A DNA stretch of 64,000 nucleotides from Cytobacillus oceanisediminis (GTDB lineage Bacteria; Bacillota; Bacilli; Bacillales; Cytobacillaceae). The stretch is from positions 1,047,501 to 1,111,500 of the forward strand of contig NZ_CP065511.1 of assembly GCF_022811925.1 (NCBI RefSeq), written 5' to 3'. Shown in pieces: positions 33,637 to 41,836 of the stretch (position 1 is the stretch's first letter; every line of letters starts with the position of its first letter). The notes under the pieces are model-generated. The model did no database searches, was not told where the DNA came from, and was given only the letters and a program-made list of their open reading frames with translations. The translations under genes and the position numbers were made by a program.

Positions 33637-34944
33637 TTGGATAAACGGTTTGGTACCGTAACGATATTTTCTTCTGTTCAATGGCTATTTTTTATTTTTG
33701 CAAATACAGTGATGGTCCCGATTTCAGTTGGAACAGTCTTCGGGCTGCCGGGAGAAACGATTGCGATGATGCTGAGAGCCTCGCTTATCTTTACGGGGCT
33801 GGCGACCATTTTTCAAGGCTGGAAAGGGCATCGTTATCCTCTCATGGAAGGCCACTCCGGCTTGCTGTGGGGAGTCATCTTAAACCTTGGCCTGTCGGCG
33901 TCGTCCCTTGGCATGAGCTATACGGAAATCGGTGGCGGAATTGCGACAGGCGTGCTGCTCGCTTCGGCTGTCACGCTGATTCTCGCAGCCTTTAACGGCA
34001 TCTCTCTGCTAAAATCGATATTCAGCCCGATGGTGATGTCCGTTTACCTGTTCCTATTAACCTTCCAGCTGATTTTCATCTTTTTCAAAGGCATGATGAA
34101 GGTCAGTGAACATGGAACAATTGATGTTCCAATCACCCTTTATTCCTTTGCCCTCGTCATTTTTGTGAGTTTATTAAAATTAAAAGGGAACGCCGTCATC
34201 AGCAATTTTTCTATTTTAATAGGGTTGCTGGCAGGCTGGATCGGCTATGATCTCCTGTTTGCCGGTGAAGCGGTGCAGGGGACAGCGTCTGGAGATGTGA
34301 GCTTTATGCTGTTTCCGCTGGGACAGCCTAACCTCGAAATCGGAATTGTGGCTGTAGCCTTTTTTGCCAGTCTGATGAACCTGAGCAACACAGTCGCTTC
34401 CATCAGTTCCAGTGACCGATTATTTAAAAAAGAATCCGGGAAGCGCGAGTACCGCGGCTCCATTTTTATCACCGCGGTATTCACGGTGATTGGAAGCGGG
34501 TTTGGCCTCGTGCCGTATACGCCGTTTACCTCATCGATCGGATTCCTTCAGAGTACGCGAATATTGATGAGAACACCATTCTTTATTGGGGGTGCGCTGT
34601 TGACGGTCATTGGCCTGATCCCGCACCTAGGTTCATGGCTGGCCGGCATGCCGGTAACAGTCGGGAACGCCGTGCTGTTTGTCGCGTATCTGCAGCTGTT
34701 CGGGACTGCTTTCAACAGCTTAAGCGGAAAAGTGTTTAACTCAGACACCATCTTCCGTTTAGCTGCACCCGTCCTGATCGGCATCAGCTTGATGAATACA
34801 CCGGCCGCGGTGTTCGCGGAATTGCCAGTTCTGATTCAGCCATTCCTATCCAACGGGCTCCTGATGGGCGTCCTGATCTCCATTCTTCTTGAAAAAATGG
34901 TGAACTGGTCTGCGTTCGAACAGCTGGAATTGAAGAATAACTAG
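33637..34944 (+). CDS. Purine/pyrimidine permease (NCS2/UraA family)
   Basis: A 435-residue transporter with about 12-14 helices. NCS2 features include ANTVMVPISVG in helix 1, EGHSGLLWG in helix 3, a helix-8 region FASLMNLSNTVASISSSDRLF and VPYTPFTSSIGF near helix 10. It is probably YwdJ-like, importing a purine or pyrimidine with protons. TTG start at 33637; the ribosome site AGCGGTG is modest. A TATAAT box about 55 bp upstream (near TACTATAATAAT) may be the promoter. The substrate is not fixed by sequence alone. Confidence 0.85.
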   Translation: MDKRFGTVTIFSSVQWLFFIFANTVMVPISVGTVFGLPGETIAMMLRASLIFTGLATIFQGWKGHRYPLMEGHSGLLWGVILNLGLSASSLGMSYTEIGGGIATGVLLASAVTLILAAFNGISLLKSIFSPMVMSVYLFLLTFQLIFIFFKGMMKVSEHGTIDVPITLYSFALVIFVSLLKLKGNAVISNFSILIGLLAGWIGYDLLFAGEAVQGTASGDVSFMLFPLGQPNLEIGIVAVAFFASLMNLSNTVASISSSDRLFKKESGKREYRGSIFITAVFTVIGSGFGLVPYTPFTSSIGFLQSTRILMRTPFFIGGALLTVIGLIPHLGSWLAGMPVTVGNAVLFVAYLQLFGTAFNSLSGKVFNSDTIFRLAAPVLIGISLMNTPAAVFAELPVLIQPFLSNGLLMGVLISILLEKMVNWSAFEQLELKNN

Positions 34945-34945
34945 A

Positions 34946-34974
34946 AAAATCCCCTGATGAAGGGGATTTTTTTA
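34946..34974. terminator. Bidirectional terminator
   Basis: AAAATCCCC and GGGGATTTT pair around 7 nt, with T runs on both strands. It separates the convergent permease and adenylyltransferase-like genes. Confidence 0.85.
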
Positions 34975-35850
34975 ATAGATGTATGATGCATCGGCAGGCA
35001 GGCTGCGGACATGCTTTAAAAAAGCAGTCACACGCTTATCATCTTCAAATGGGTACTCGAAGCCCAGTTTCTCCGCGACCTCGACGGCCGTTTTTCTGAA
35101 AAGGGAGCACATTGTAAAAAGGACTTCCCATATGTGATTAAAATCGGCGTCTGAATAGGTGGCCTCGAACTGCTCCCAATCCTCGGCAGGAAGAAAATCG
35201 GGCAGATACTTGCCGGCTTTGCCTGCGCTCTTTGCAAAATCGGCTGCGATGCCGACCTTCCATTCCAGCATTGTAATCATCACATTGCGGTTGATCTGCT
35301 CATGCATAAACATCGCGTAAGTCAGCTCCCTGCGCCAAAGCCCTTTGCTGATATTCATTGTGATCCACCAAAACTCATTGCAGAGATCCGCAAACTCTTG
35401 AGCATCCGGCTTCCTGATGAGATAATCCCGATCACTGGCTGGCGGCAGGTACCCAATCAGCCCATCCTTATCCAGAAGCAGCACACTCATACTGTCGGGC
35501 TCCAGCAGTTCATCCATCTTTTCAGCCGGAATTAAAGTCAGATCAATCCGGTTCCCGTCCATAAACTGCATCAAATAGTGGAAGCGTCCGCGTCCATCGG
35601 CAGGCGGCAGCACCTTCTCCTCCGGCATCTGCATCATAACCCGCTCGCCAAATACATCCACCCAGCTATGATTACAGATAAAGGACTCCATTTCCCTAAC
35701 TATGTACACAATATCGTAATCCTGAAAAATATCCCTCCTCACATTCGGATTCGCGCGCGAACCATTCAGAATAACCGCGCGCACCCGCTCATCTTCCTTG
35801 GCAGTTGTTAAAATCATATTCATTATCTCGGTTTCGGTTCTTGACTTCAT
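34972..35850 (-). CDS. Aminoglycoside 6-adenylyltransferase-like protein (AadK type)
   Basis: A 292-residue ANT(6)-like nucleotidyltransferase. The catalytic pattern is ILNGSRANPNVRRDIFQDYDIVYIV, with the D-x-D pair in QDYDIV, and a third acidic residue in GNRIDLTLIP (about residue 100). The C-terminal half is helical. B. subtilis AadK has the same length and gives low-level streptomycin resistance. In this context it is a chromosomal, isolated gene with no mobile element near it, so an intrinsic role is more likely than acquired resistance. Confidence 0.85.
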   Translation of the reverse strand: MKSRTETEIMNMILTTAKEDERVRAVILNGSRANPNVRRDIFQDYDIVYIVREMESFICNHSWVDVFGERVMMQMPEEKVLPPADGRGRFHYLMQFMDGNRIDLTLIPAEKMDELLEPDSMSVLLLDKDGLIGYLPPASDRDYLIRKPDAQEFADLCNEFWWITMNISKGLWRRELTYAMFMHEQINRNVMITMLEWKVGIAADFAKSAGKAGKYLPDFLPAEDWEQFEATYSDADFNHIWEVLFTMCSLFRKTAVEVAEKLGFEYPFEDDKRVTAFLKHVRSLPADASYIY

Positions 35851-35893
35851 GTGGCCTCCTGGATCGTTTGGTTATACTATTAAGATACTTTTT

Positions 35894-36016
35894 TTAGGGG
35901 GAAATTCCTGCTATTTTCATCATAAACCTGAAAAAGGCAACAGAGTGGGAGGGATGGTCTCCATAGAGGGTCCATGAAGCCGAAAAAGAAAGCAGAACCA
36001 GAAAAATAGTCGCCAT
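35894..36016 (-). CDS. Small hypothetical membrane protein, 40 residues
   Basis: A short frame from ATG 36016 with GGAGG 4-5 nt upstream, starting MATIFLVLLSFSASWTLYG. One membrane span or signal-like stretch is predicted. It lies just after the terminator of the acyl-CoA ligase gene, so it would need its own promoter. It could equally be a chance frame. Confidence 0.35.
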   Translation of the reverse strand: MATIFLVLLSFSASWTLYGDHPSHSVAFFRFMMKIAGISP

Positions 36017-36031
36017 AAAACCTCCATAAAC

Positions 36032-36068
36032 AAAAAAAGGACCAGGCGCCTTCCTAAGCACCTGATCC
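36032..36068 (-). terminator. Terminator of the acyl-CoA ligase gene
   Basis: On the minus strand ATCAGGTGC and GCGCCTGGT pair around 8 nt and are followed by CCTTTTTTTG. Confidence 0.8.
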
Positions 36069-36076
36069 CCATACAA

Positions 36077-37561
36077 TTATGCATGCACCAATTTCACCTG
36101 CTGCTTCAAAATCTTCCCGCTCGCATTCCGCGGCAGTTCATCCACAAAGGAATAAATCCGAGGACATTTAAACTCAGCCAGATGTTCAGCAGCAAATGCC
36201 CGCAATTCCTCCTCTGAAGCATTTCCCTTCAGCACGACGACAGCTTTGACGGTTTCGCCCCATTCTTCATGCGGCACACCGACTACACAGGATTCCAAAA
36301 CCGCGTCATGCTTCGCGAGTACTTCTTCGATTTCACGCGGATAAATGTTGACGCCGCCCGAAATGATGACATCCTTTTTTCGGTCCACAATGTAAAAGTA
36401 GCCATCCTCATCCCGATAGGCAATGTCCCCGGTATAGAGCCAGCCATCTTTCAATACGGCATTCGTTTCATCCACATTATTATCATATCCCACCATAAGG
36501 CTGTCGCCTGCCAGAAGAATCTCGCCGTATTCATTCGGAGCCGTATCGGTGCCATCCGGACGGACGACCCGGATTTCCATATTAACCGTCGGATTCTTGC
36601 CGATGCTTCCGGCCTTTTCCAGATGCTCTTCCGGATATAATAAAATTCCATTCGGTCCCGCTTCCGTCAGCCCGTATACCTGATAGAAGTTTTCGTTCTG
36701 AAATGCTTTTTTTACATGATGATAGGAGGCCAGTGCCAGCGGGCCGCCGCCATACGCAAAAACACGCATGCTGGATAAATCATAAGAAGCCAAATCCGGA
36801 TCCTTGGCCGCAAGCAAATAGGCGACCGGTGCTGCAAATGAGAAGGTCGTCTTTTCCAGCTGAATCCAGTTCAGGAACCCTTTAGGCGTAAAGTCCCCAA
36901 TCACATGAGTTGCGCCGCAGTAAAACCCGCTCATGAAAAAAGTATTCAATGGAGCAGAGTGGGAGAGAGGCATCAGGGTAAGCATGGAATCACTATGCGA
37001 CAAGCTGAAATTAACCGAAACCGCGGCGGCAATCGCAAGAATGCGTTCATGGTTGAACACAACTCCCTTTGGCATCCCTGTTGTTCCGGATGTAAAAAGA
37101 ATCTCGCAGACATCCCGCGAATCAATTGGCACATCGAGATTGCCGTCAGAAAAATGAGCAGAAGCCTCAACTGATTCCTGTATCGGAAAATGGAAATTCA
37201 AATTCTCTTTTAACGACGTCACCGTTTCAGCAAGCTCATCCTCATACAGAACCCCAGCAGCATTCGCATTTTGAAAAATATCCCCCAATTCCTTCGGTGT
37301 CAAACGGATATTCATCGGCATCGGAATGGCGCCGATCTTCATGCAGGCAAAAAAAGCATAAAAGAAGTACTCATTATTGCGAAACATCACCGCAATCCGG
37401 TCGCCGCGCCGGATACCTTCATCCTGAAGATATCGTGCCAGTTTGTTGCATGTACGGTTCATGTCTACGTATGTAAGGCGGTTTGACGCCGTAATAAAGG
37501 CATCCTTTTCAGGAAACTTCCTTGCGTTTCTCTCCAATACTCCGTGAATCGTTGCTCCCAC
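36077..37561 (-). CDS. Acyl-CoA synthetase (AMP-forming, class I adenylate-forming)
   Basis: A 494-residue enzyme. The ATP motif is LFTSGTTGMPKG (about residue 170), then YGLTEAGPNG and GDIAYRDEDGYFYIVDRKKDVIISGG, and the catalytic lysine lies in NASGKILKQ near the end. It activates a carboxylic acid, probably a fatty or branched acid, to its CoA ester. It lies downstream of a MerR gene on the same strand and divergent from an acyl-CoA dehydrogenase, suggesting a small acid-degradation regulon. Chain-length preference cannot be inferred. Confidence 0.88.
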   Translation of the reverse strand: MGATIHGVLERNARKFPEKDAFITASNRLTYVDMNRTCNKLARYLQDEGIRRGDRIAVMFRNNEYFFYAFFACMKIGAIPMPMNIRLTPKELGDIFQNANAAGVLYEDELAETVTSLKENLNFHFPIQESVEASAHFSDGNLDVPIDSRDVCEILFTSGTTGMPKGVVFNHERILAIAAAVSVNFSLSHSDSMLTLMPLSHSAPLNTFFMSGFYCGATHVIGDFTPKGFLNWIQLEKTTFSFAAPVAYLLAAKDPDLASYDLSSMRVFAYGGGPLALASYHHVKKAFQNENFYQVYGLTEAGPNGILLYPEEHLEKAGSIGKNPTVNMEIRVVRPDGTDTAPNEYGEILLAGDSLMVGYDNNVDETNAVLKDGWLYTGDIAYRDEDGYFYIVDRKKDVIISGGVNIYPREIEEVLAKHDAVLESCVVGVPHEEWGETVKAVVVLKGNASEEELRAFAAEHLAEFKCPRIYSFVDELPRNASGKILKQQVKLVHA

Positions 37562-37591
37562 TTCAATCAGCCCCTTTTAAAATGAATAATT

Positions 37592-37981
37592 TTATGTTTT
37601 CACCCGGCTGTTTTCATACTTTTCTTTGTAAGTCAGAATGTCTTCCCGCAGCATTTGCAGCTGCATGATCTGCTCTTCAATTTCCTTTAGCTTGCTGTCA
37701 GCAAATGCAATAATCCTGCTTTTTTCCGCTTCACCTTCCGGATTTAATTCATAAAGATCAATCATCTCCTTGATTTCCTGAAGGCTGAAGCCGAGCTTTT
37801 TTCCGCGCAGAATCATTTTCAGGCGCCGGCGCTCACGATTCGTATAGCTGCGCTGCTTGGTCAGGCTGTCCCGGTTTTCCGATGTCAGCATACCAATTTC
37901 CTCGTAATAGCGGATCGTTCTTGAGCTGATGTCAAACATCGTTGCAAGCTCGCTAATGGTAAAAACCTTTTCTTCTGTCAT
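37592..37981 (-). CDS. MerR family regulator of acyl-CoA catabolism (LiuR-like)
   Basis: A 129-residue MerR protein: winged helix at residues 6-75 (FTISELATMFDISSRTIRYYEEIGML ... QRSYTNRERRRLKMILRGKKLGFSL), then a coiled coil. It is divergent from the acyl-CoA dehydrogenase gene, and an ACGTTAACGT palindrome lies between. MerR regulators of this type (LiuR and relatives) control branched-chain amino acid and fatty acid breakdown in other bacteria and bind ACGTTAACGT-like sites. The assignment here is by motif and context. Confidence 0.82.
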   Translation of the reverse strand: MTEEKVFTISELATMFDISSRTIRYYEEIGMLTSENRDSLTKQRSYTNRERRRLKMILRGKKLGFSLQEIKEMIDLYELNPEGEAEKSRIIAFADSKLKEIEEQIMQLQMLREDILTYKEKYENSRVKT

Positions 37982-37996
37982 TATGTATCCTCCTAG

Positions 37997-38026
37997 TTGA
38001 CGTTAACGTTAGCTTAGTTTTATAAT
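37997..38026 (+). promoter_or_regulatory. Acyl-CoA dehydrogenase promoter with LiuR-like operator
   Basis: TTGACG (37997-38002) and TATAAT (38021-38026) are 18 bp apart. The perfect palindrome ACGTTAACGT (38000-38009) overlaps the -35 box. Confidence 0.7.
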
Positions 38027-38073
38027 AATTCTGAAAATTATATTTTGTCAATCAAAAAAGGAGTGATTTTTCC

Positions 38074-39687
38074 ATGAATATAACTTCCCAGGACGTTCAG
38101 GCAAGAGGAAAGAATATGTACTCATTTGATGAGTTTTTAGAGAAGCGCAGCAATCTGGACTGGTATAAGGATGATCCATTTTTGCAAAAGGCCTTAAAGA
38201 AATATGCAGGCTCACAATATGAACAGATACATAATGAGCTGCAGCATTTTTCTCCTGCTGTTTCTTCCAAATGGAACACCCTTGCAGAAAGAGCGGCAAG
38301 GCCCGAAGTCCGTCCCTATATGCTTCATTTTGATGCCTTCAATCACCGCATTGACCGTGTCGTCCGTCCAATGGAAACACATCAGCTTGAGAAAGAAGTG
38401 TTCGGTGCAGGGCTTTTTTCAAGCAAAATGCCATCCTGGGAAAGTTTCACAAAGCGGATGCTGATTCATCAGCTGGGAGAAGCTGGTGTCGCCTGCCCGC
38501 TGACATGCACGATTGGATTAATTGCACTCCTCGAACAATATCCGAATGAAGATATTCCAGAGCTGGAACAAATTTTACAGCATACGAAAGAGGGGCTGGA
38601 CGGGGACTTTGCGATCGGTGCCCAATTCATGACGGAAATCCAGGGCGGTTCCGATTTGCCTGCCAATGTGCTTGAGGTCGTTCCGGATGGAAAAAACTAT
38701 CGCCTCTACGGCAATAAATTTTTCTGCTCGGTTGCCCATGCCGACTATTCGGTGGTCACCGCGAAAATTTCCGGCACTGATAAAGTATCGACATTCATCG
38801 TTCCGTCCTGGCTTCCGGGGGATAAAGAAAAAGAAAAACGCAATGGGTATGAAATCAACCGGATCAAGTGGAAAATGGGCACGGCCGAGCTGCCTACAGG
38901 GGAATTCCAGTATAAAGGGGCTCTTGCTTACCCGGTTGGCCCGGCAGGAAAAGGGGTGGCCGTTGCAGTCGGAATCGTCCTGACACTATCCCGCCTTGAA
39001 ATCGGCATTGCCTGTGCAGGCTTCATGCTCCGTGCAGCCCGTGAAGCCAGTCTCTATGGTGATTTCCGGACCGTTTTTGGAAAAAAGGTAAAAGCTTACC
39101 CGCTATCAGCGAGAACGGTGAAGAAAATTGAAAACGCCGCACACCGCACAGCGGCAGGCGCTTTTAAAATCTATGATCAATTCCTGCGCCTTGATCAGCC
39201 GCTGAATGCCGGTATTCCGGTTGATCAGCCGCTTGAACTGAGAAAACAGCTGTTTAACCTGAGGGAGCTTGTGCTGCTGCAGAAAATCTGTGCGACGAAC
39301 GAAGGAGCAGAAGTGCTGCGCGATGCCATTTCCGTCTTTGCAGGCCATGGCGTAATGGAGGAATTCTCCTCACTTCCGCGCATTTTCCGCGATATCGTCG
39401 TCAATGAGCAGTGGGAAGGCCCGCGCAATCTGCTGCTGACACAAATTTACCGCGATATTCATAGAGTGACAGACTGGTATTTGCCAGCTGATTTTGTAGC
39501 GAACGTGCTGGAAGGTGCTTCTCAGGAAACGATTGATCGATTTGCCGAGCAGCTGACTGACCTCCTGCAGCGCCCGGTGTGCGGGGAAGTCAGCGAAGCT
39601 TCCATGGAAGCGGCTGAAGAGTGGGATGTGTTCTGTGATTCCTTTTTTAAAGCGTATCAGAAAATTGCGCTGGAGGAATTGCAGTAA
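38074..39687 (+). CDS. Acyl-CoA dehydrogenase (AidB-like subgroup)
   Basis: A 537-residue flavoenzyme with acyl-CoA dehydrogenase regions in order: QFMTEIQGGSD (about 188) at the flavin and substrate site, a beta domain ending in WKMGTAELPTGEF (about 270), and a helical domain with SRLEIGIACAGFMLRAAREAS and FAGHGVMEE. It is longer than typical enzymes (380-400 residues) and close to the AidB-like family. Divergent from the MerR regulator, with the operator over its promoter. It probably oxidises the CoA ester formed by the neighbouring ligase. Confidence 0.85.
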   Translation: MNITSQDVQARGKNMYSFDEFLEKRSNLDWYKDDPFLQKALKKYAGSQYEQIHNELQHFSPAVSSKWNTLAERAARPEVRPYMLHFDAFNHRIDRVVRPMETHQLEKEVFGAGLFSSKMPSWESFTKRMLIHQLGEAGVACPLTCTIGLIALLEQYPNEDIPELEQILQHTKEGLDGDFAIGAQFMTEIQGGSDLPANVLEVVPDGKNYRLYGNKFFCSVAHADYSVVTAKISGTDKVSTFIVPSWLPGDKEKEKRNGYEINRIKWKMGTAELPTGEFQYKGALAYPVGPAGKGVAVAVGIVLTLSRLEIGIACAGFMLRAAREASLYGDFRTVFGKKVKAYPLSARTVKKIENAAHRTAAGAFKIYDQFLRLDQPLNAGIPVDQPLELRKQLFNLRELVLLQKICATNEGAEVLRDAISVFAGHGVMEEFSSLPRIFRDIVVNEQWEGPRNLLLTQIYRDIHRVTDWYLPADFVANVLEGASQETIDRFAEQLTDLLQRPVCGEVSEASMEAAEEWDVFCDSFFKAYQKIALEELQ

Positions 39688-39694
39688 AAAAGAT

Positions 39695-39724
39695 GCCTGG
39701 CGGAAGCCCGCCAGGCTATTTTAA
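39695..39724 (+). terminator. Terminator of the acyl-CoA dehydrogenase gene
   Basis: GCCTGGCGG and CCGCCAGGC pair around a short loop, then TATTTTAAT. Confidence 0.75.
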
Positions 39725-39744
39725 TAACTTATCCGCGAAACCGC

Positions 39745-40002
39745 TCAATGTTTGATCCGATAGATAACCGATGCCAGCGAATTAGCCAGAAAAAAGATTG
39801 GATTTCCCTGCATGTCCTCATGCAGAACCAGTTCATCCACTCTCATGCTGTCGTACATTTCACCCTGTGTTTTCCCCTTCGCTTTATTTTCGGCTTCTTT
39901 CTTTTTTAAAGCTGCCAAAAAGCGGTATTGCATAGGCAGAATCAGGAGAGAAAACAAAACATATATTCCGAGAATTCCCCAAAAAATCGTTAAAAGCATC
40001 AT
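39745..40002 (-). CDS. DUF3949-like small membrane protein
   Basis: An 85-residue protein with one N-terminal membrane helix (LLTIFWGILGIYVLFSLLILP) and a charged cytoplasmic tail (KKKEAENKAKGKTQGEMYDSM). AGGAGG lies just before the ATG. This architecture matches DUF3949 proteins of Bacillus, from memory. Function unknown. It is convergent with the acyl-CoA dehydrogenase gene. Confidence 0.7.
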   Translation of the reverse strand: MMLLTIFWGILGIYVLFSLLILPMQYRFLAALKKKEAENKAKGKTQGEMYDSMRVDELVLHEDMQGNPIFFLANSLASVIYRIKH

Positions 40003-40055
40003 GTCCCCTCCTAGTTAAATCCATTTTACACCAAATCTTTCGTATGTGTATTTAG

Positions 40056-40067
40056 GAACGTACGTTC
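40056..40067 (+). promoter_or_regulatory. LexA (SOS) box
   Basis: GAACGTACGTTC is a perfect match to the Bacillus LexA core GAAC-N4-GTTC. It lies between the divergent DUF3949-like gene and the 123-residue gene at 40139, about 70 bp before the latter. Confidence 0.65.
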
Positions 40068-40138
40068 TAATATTATGCATAAATCCGCCTCTTCCAAAAT
40101 AAGATGAAGTATCATCCAAGAAAAGAGGCGATCCATAC

Positions 40139-40510
40139 ATGATTACAAAAGAGATGCTGGTCCGTTTTGATGAGCTGAACCGCAGAAAAAAGGATTTGGA
40201 AGCCGAACTCGATAACCTCAAAGACATGTTCCACCAGTATTTCGATACAGCAGTGGGACAGAATGAAAAAGGAGAAGTGAAGATTGATAGCTACAAATTG
40301 CAGAGGCAGATCAGAAGGACAGAAAAATTCGACCCCGCTCCAACTGTCAGCAAACTGGAGGAGCTGAATCTTCTCGACCTGATTCAAAAGCGGCCTGATG
40401 AAGGGAAAATAAAATCTGCTATGGATCTGGGATTGATTAAGGAGGAGGACCTGGAAGGATGCAGAATTTCCAAGACAACTGCAGCTCTCCTGATTAAAAA
40501 GCTGGATTAA
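40139..40510 (+). CDS. Hypothetical protein, possibly SOS-induced
   Basis: A 123-residue soluble protein. Residues 5-45 form a coiled coil (MLVRFDELNRRKKDLEAEL); the rest is charged and includes EKFDPAPTVSKLEELNLLDLI and a C-terminal ISKTTAALLIKKLD. No family is recognised. A LexA box lies about 70 bp upstream, so DNA damage induction is plausible. AAAAGAGGCG is a modest ribosome site. The region around the coiled coil hints at a protein-binding or phage-derived small regulator. Confidence 0.65.
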   Translation: MITKEMLVRFDELNRRKKDLEAELDNLKDMFHQYFDTAVGQNEKGEVKIDSYKLQRQIRRTEKFDPAPTVSKLEELNLLDLIQKRPDEGKIKSAMDLGLIKEEDLEGCRISKTTAALLIKKLD

Positions 40511-40529
40511 TTTTTTTTATGAAAAGTGT

Positions 40530-40560
40530 TTGACCTTCACGCTGCGTAAAGGTGTATCGT
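40530..40560 (+). promoter_or_regulatory. MerR-type promoter of the TipA-like gene
   Basis: TTGACC (40530-40535) and TATCGT (40555-40560) are 19 bp apart. ACCTTCACG-CTG-CGTAAAGGT (40533-40553) is a near-perfect inverted repeat across the spacer. The layout fits autoactivation by the TipA/Mta-like protein that follows. Confidence 0.8.
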
Positions 40561-40607
40561 AATAAACAGAAAGTACTTTCTAACGTCTTTCGAAAGGAGG
40601 CCATCGC

Positions 40608-41369
40608 ATGGAATACACAGTGCAGAAGCTTGCACAGCTGGCTGGGGTCAGCTCGAGGACCCTCAGGTATTATGATGAAATTGGCATTCTTAAGCCAGCA
40701 AGAACCAATTCGTCAGGATACCGGATTTATGGACAGCAGGAAGTTGACAGACTGCAGCAGATTCTGTTTTACAGAGAGCTTGGCATCAGCCTTGATCAGA
40801 TTAAGGAAATTATCACAGCACCCGCTTTCGATGCTGCGGATGCACTGAGGGAGCACCGCGAGAAACTCCTTGAGAAAAGAAAGCAGCTTGATCTGCTTAT
40901 TACGAATGTAGAAAAAACGATAGCGTCAGCAGAAGGGAGAACGACCATGTCAGACAAAGAGAAGTTTGTAGGATTCAAAAAGAAAATGATTGAAGATAAT
41001 GAGGAACAATACGGAAAAGAAATCCGTGAGAAATATGGCGATGAGACGGTTGATAAGTCCAATGCCAAACTCATGAACATGACCCAGGAGGAGTATATGG
41101 CCGTTACCAAATTGTCCGAACAGGTGAACAGCACCTTAGCCCAAGCCATGGAAACGGGCGATCCGGCAGGCGAGCTCGCACAAAGAGCAGCCGATCTGCA
41201 CAAGCAGTGGATCACTTTCTACTGGAGTGAATACAGCAAAGAGGCCCACGCCGGCCTGGCGGAAATGTATGTGGCAGATGAAAGATTTAAAGCCTATTAT
41301 GATAAAATTGGCCCAGGTGCAGCCGAGTTTTTAAGAGATGCGATTAGCATTTATACTGGACAGCAATAG
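40608..41369 (+). CDS. MerR family regulator with TipAS antibiotic-recognition domain
   Basis: A 253-residue protein of the TipAL/Mta class. The MerR domain spans residues 1-70 (YTVQKLAQLAGVSSRTLRYYDEIGIL ... GYRIYGQQEV), then a coiled coil to about 110, and a TipAS domain (about 130-250) rich in helices with GELAQRAADLHKQWITFYW and AHAGLAEMYVADERFKAYYDKIGPGAAEFLRDAI. TipAS domains bind thiopeptides or other drugs. The ribosome site AAAGGAGG precedes ATG 40608. No target transporter is adjacent; Mta in B. subtilis activates distant pump genes. Confidence 0.9.
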   Translation: MEYTVQKLAQLAGVSSRTLRYYDEIGILKPARTNSSGYRIYGQQEVDRLQQILFYRELGISLDQIKEIITAPAFDAADALREHREKLLEKRKQLDLLITNVEKTIASAEGRTTMSDKEKFVGFKKKMIEDNEEQYGKEIREKYGDETVDKSNAKLMNMTQEEYMAVTKLSEQVNSTLAQAMETGDPAGELAQRAADLHKQWITFYWSEYSKEAHAGLAEMYVADERFKAYYDKIGPGAAEFLRDAISIYTGQQ

Positions 41370-41375
41370 GAATGA

Positions 41376-41407
41376 AAGCGGCTGGCTCTGCCAGCTGCTT
41401 CTTTTTG
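41376..41407 (+). terminator. Terminator of the TipA-like gene
   Basis: GGCTGGC and GCCAGCTGC pair around a TCT loop within AAGC/GCTT ends, then CTTTTT. Array F begins right after. Confidence 0.75.
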
Positions 41408-41414
41408 TGAAAAC

Positions 41415-41715
41415 TGTATGCGCCGCTGCTGCTGATTATTGGGTGTTTTGGTTGGCATTGCGCTGTTCTGCAGCATGATTGCGCTGCCAGCCAGGTTAAA
41501 GAGGCCAAAGTCCCCGATAAATGCGCTGCCATACCAGATACGCGCGCCTGCATCCAATAAATGCGCCCACCCGCATCATGATTGCGCCGTCCGCCCAGTT
41601 AATTGAGTCAACATCACCAGTAAATGCGCCATCACGCCAGATATGCGCCGTTTCAATGAACAAATGCGCCAAACAGCAGAATAATTGCGCCCACCAGCAG
41701 AATATTTGCACCTAC
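41415..41715. repeat. Periodic array F: ATTGCGCC / AATGCGCC about every 21 bp
   Basis: TGCGCC or near variants begin at 41419, 41459, 41480, 41522, 41543, 41562, 41583, 41625, 41644, 41665, 41686 and 41707. Steps are 19-21 bp, or about twice that where one copy is too decayed to count. A or T residues precede the core. Because 21 is seven codons, several long frames open through the array on both strands (for example 41521-41778), but none has a ribosome site and the 19- and 20-bp steps break the phase. It begins directly after a terminator. Confidence 0.9.
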
Positions 41716-41836
41716 CCCGCAAACCAATCCCGCAAACCCGCCAATATTTCACTAAAACCATCGGCTTACTGTATGTAACTTCTTCCATGGGGAAAGATGA
41801 GTAACAAGATACCAACTCGTGTGGGCAGGTGATAAA

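Noticed and set aside
34972..35850. Acquired antibiotic resistance island around the ANT(6)-like gene
   Set aside because: No transposase, integrase or attachment repeats are near, and base composition does not differ visibly. It looks like an intrinsic chromosomal gene.
41521..41778. Open frame of 85 codons through array F, and antisense frames with seven-residue periodicity
   Set aside because: The periodicity comes from the 21-bp DNA repeat. There is no ribosome site, and steps of 19 and 20 bp would break a selected protein repeat.
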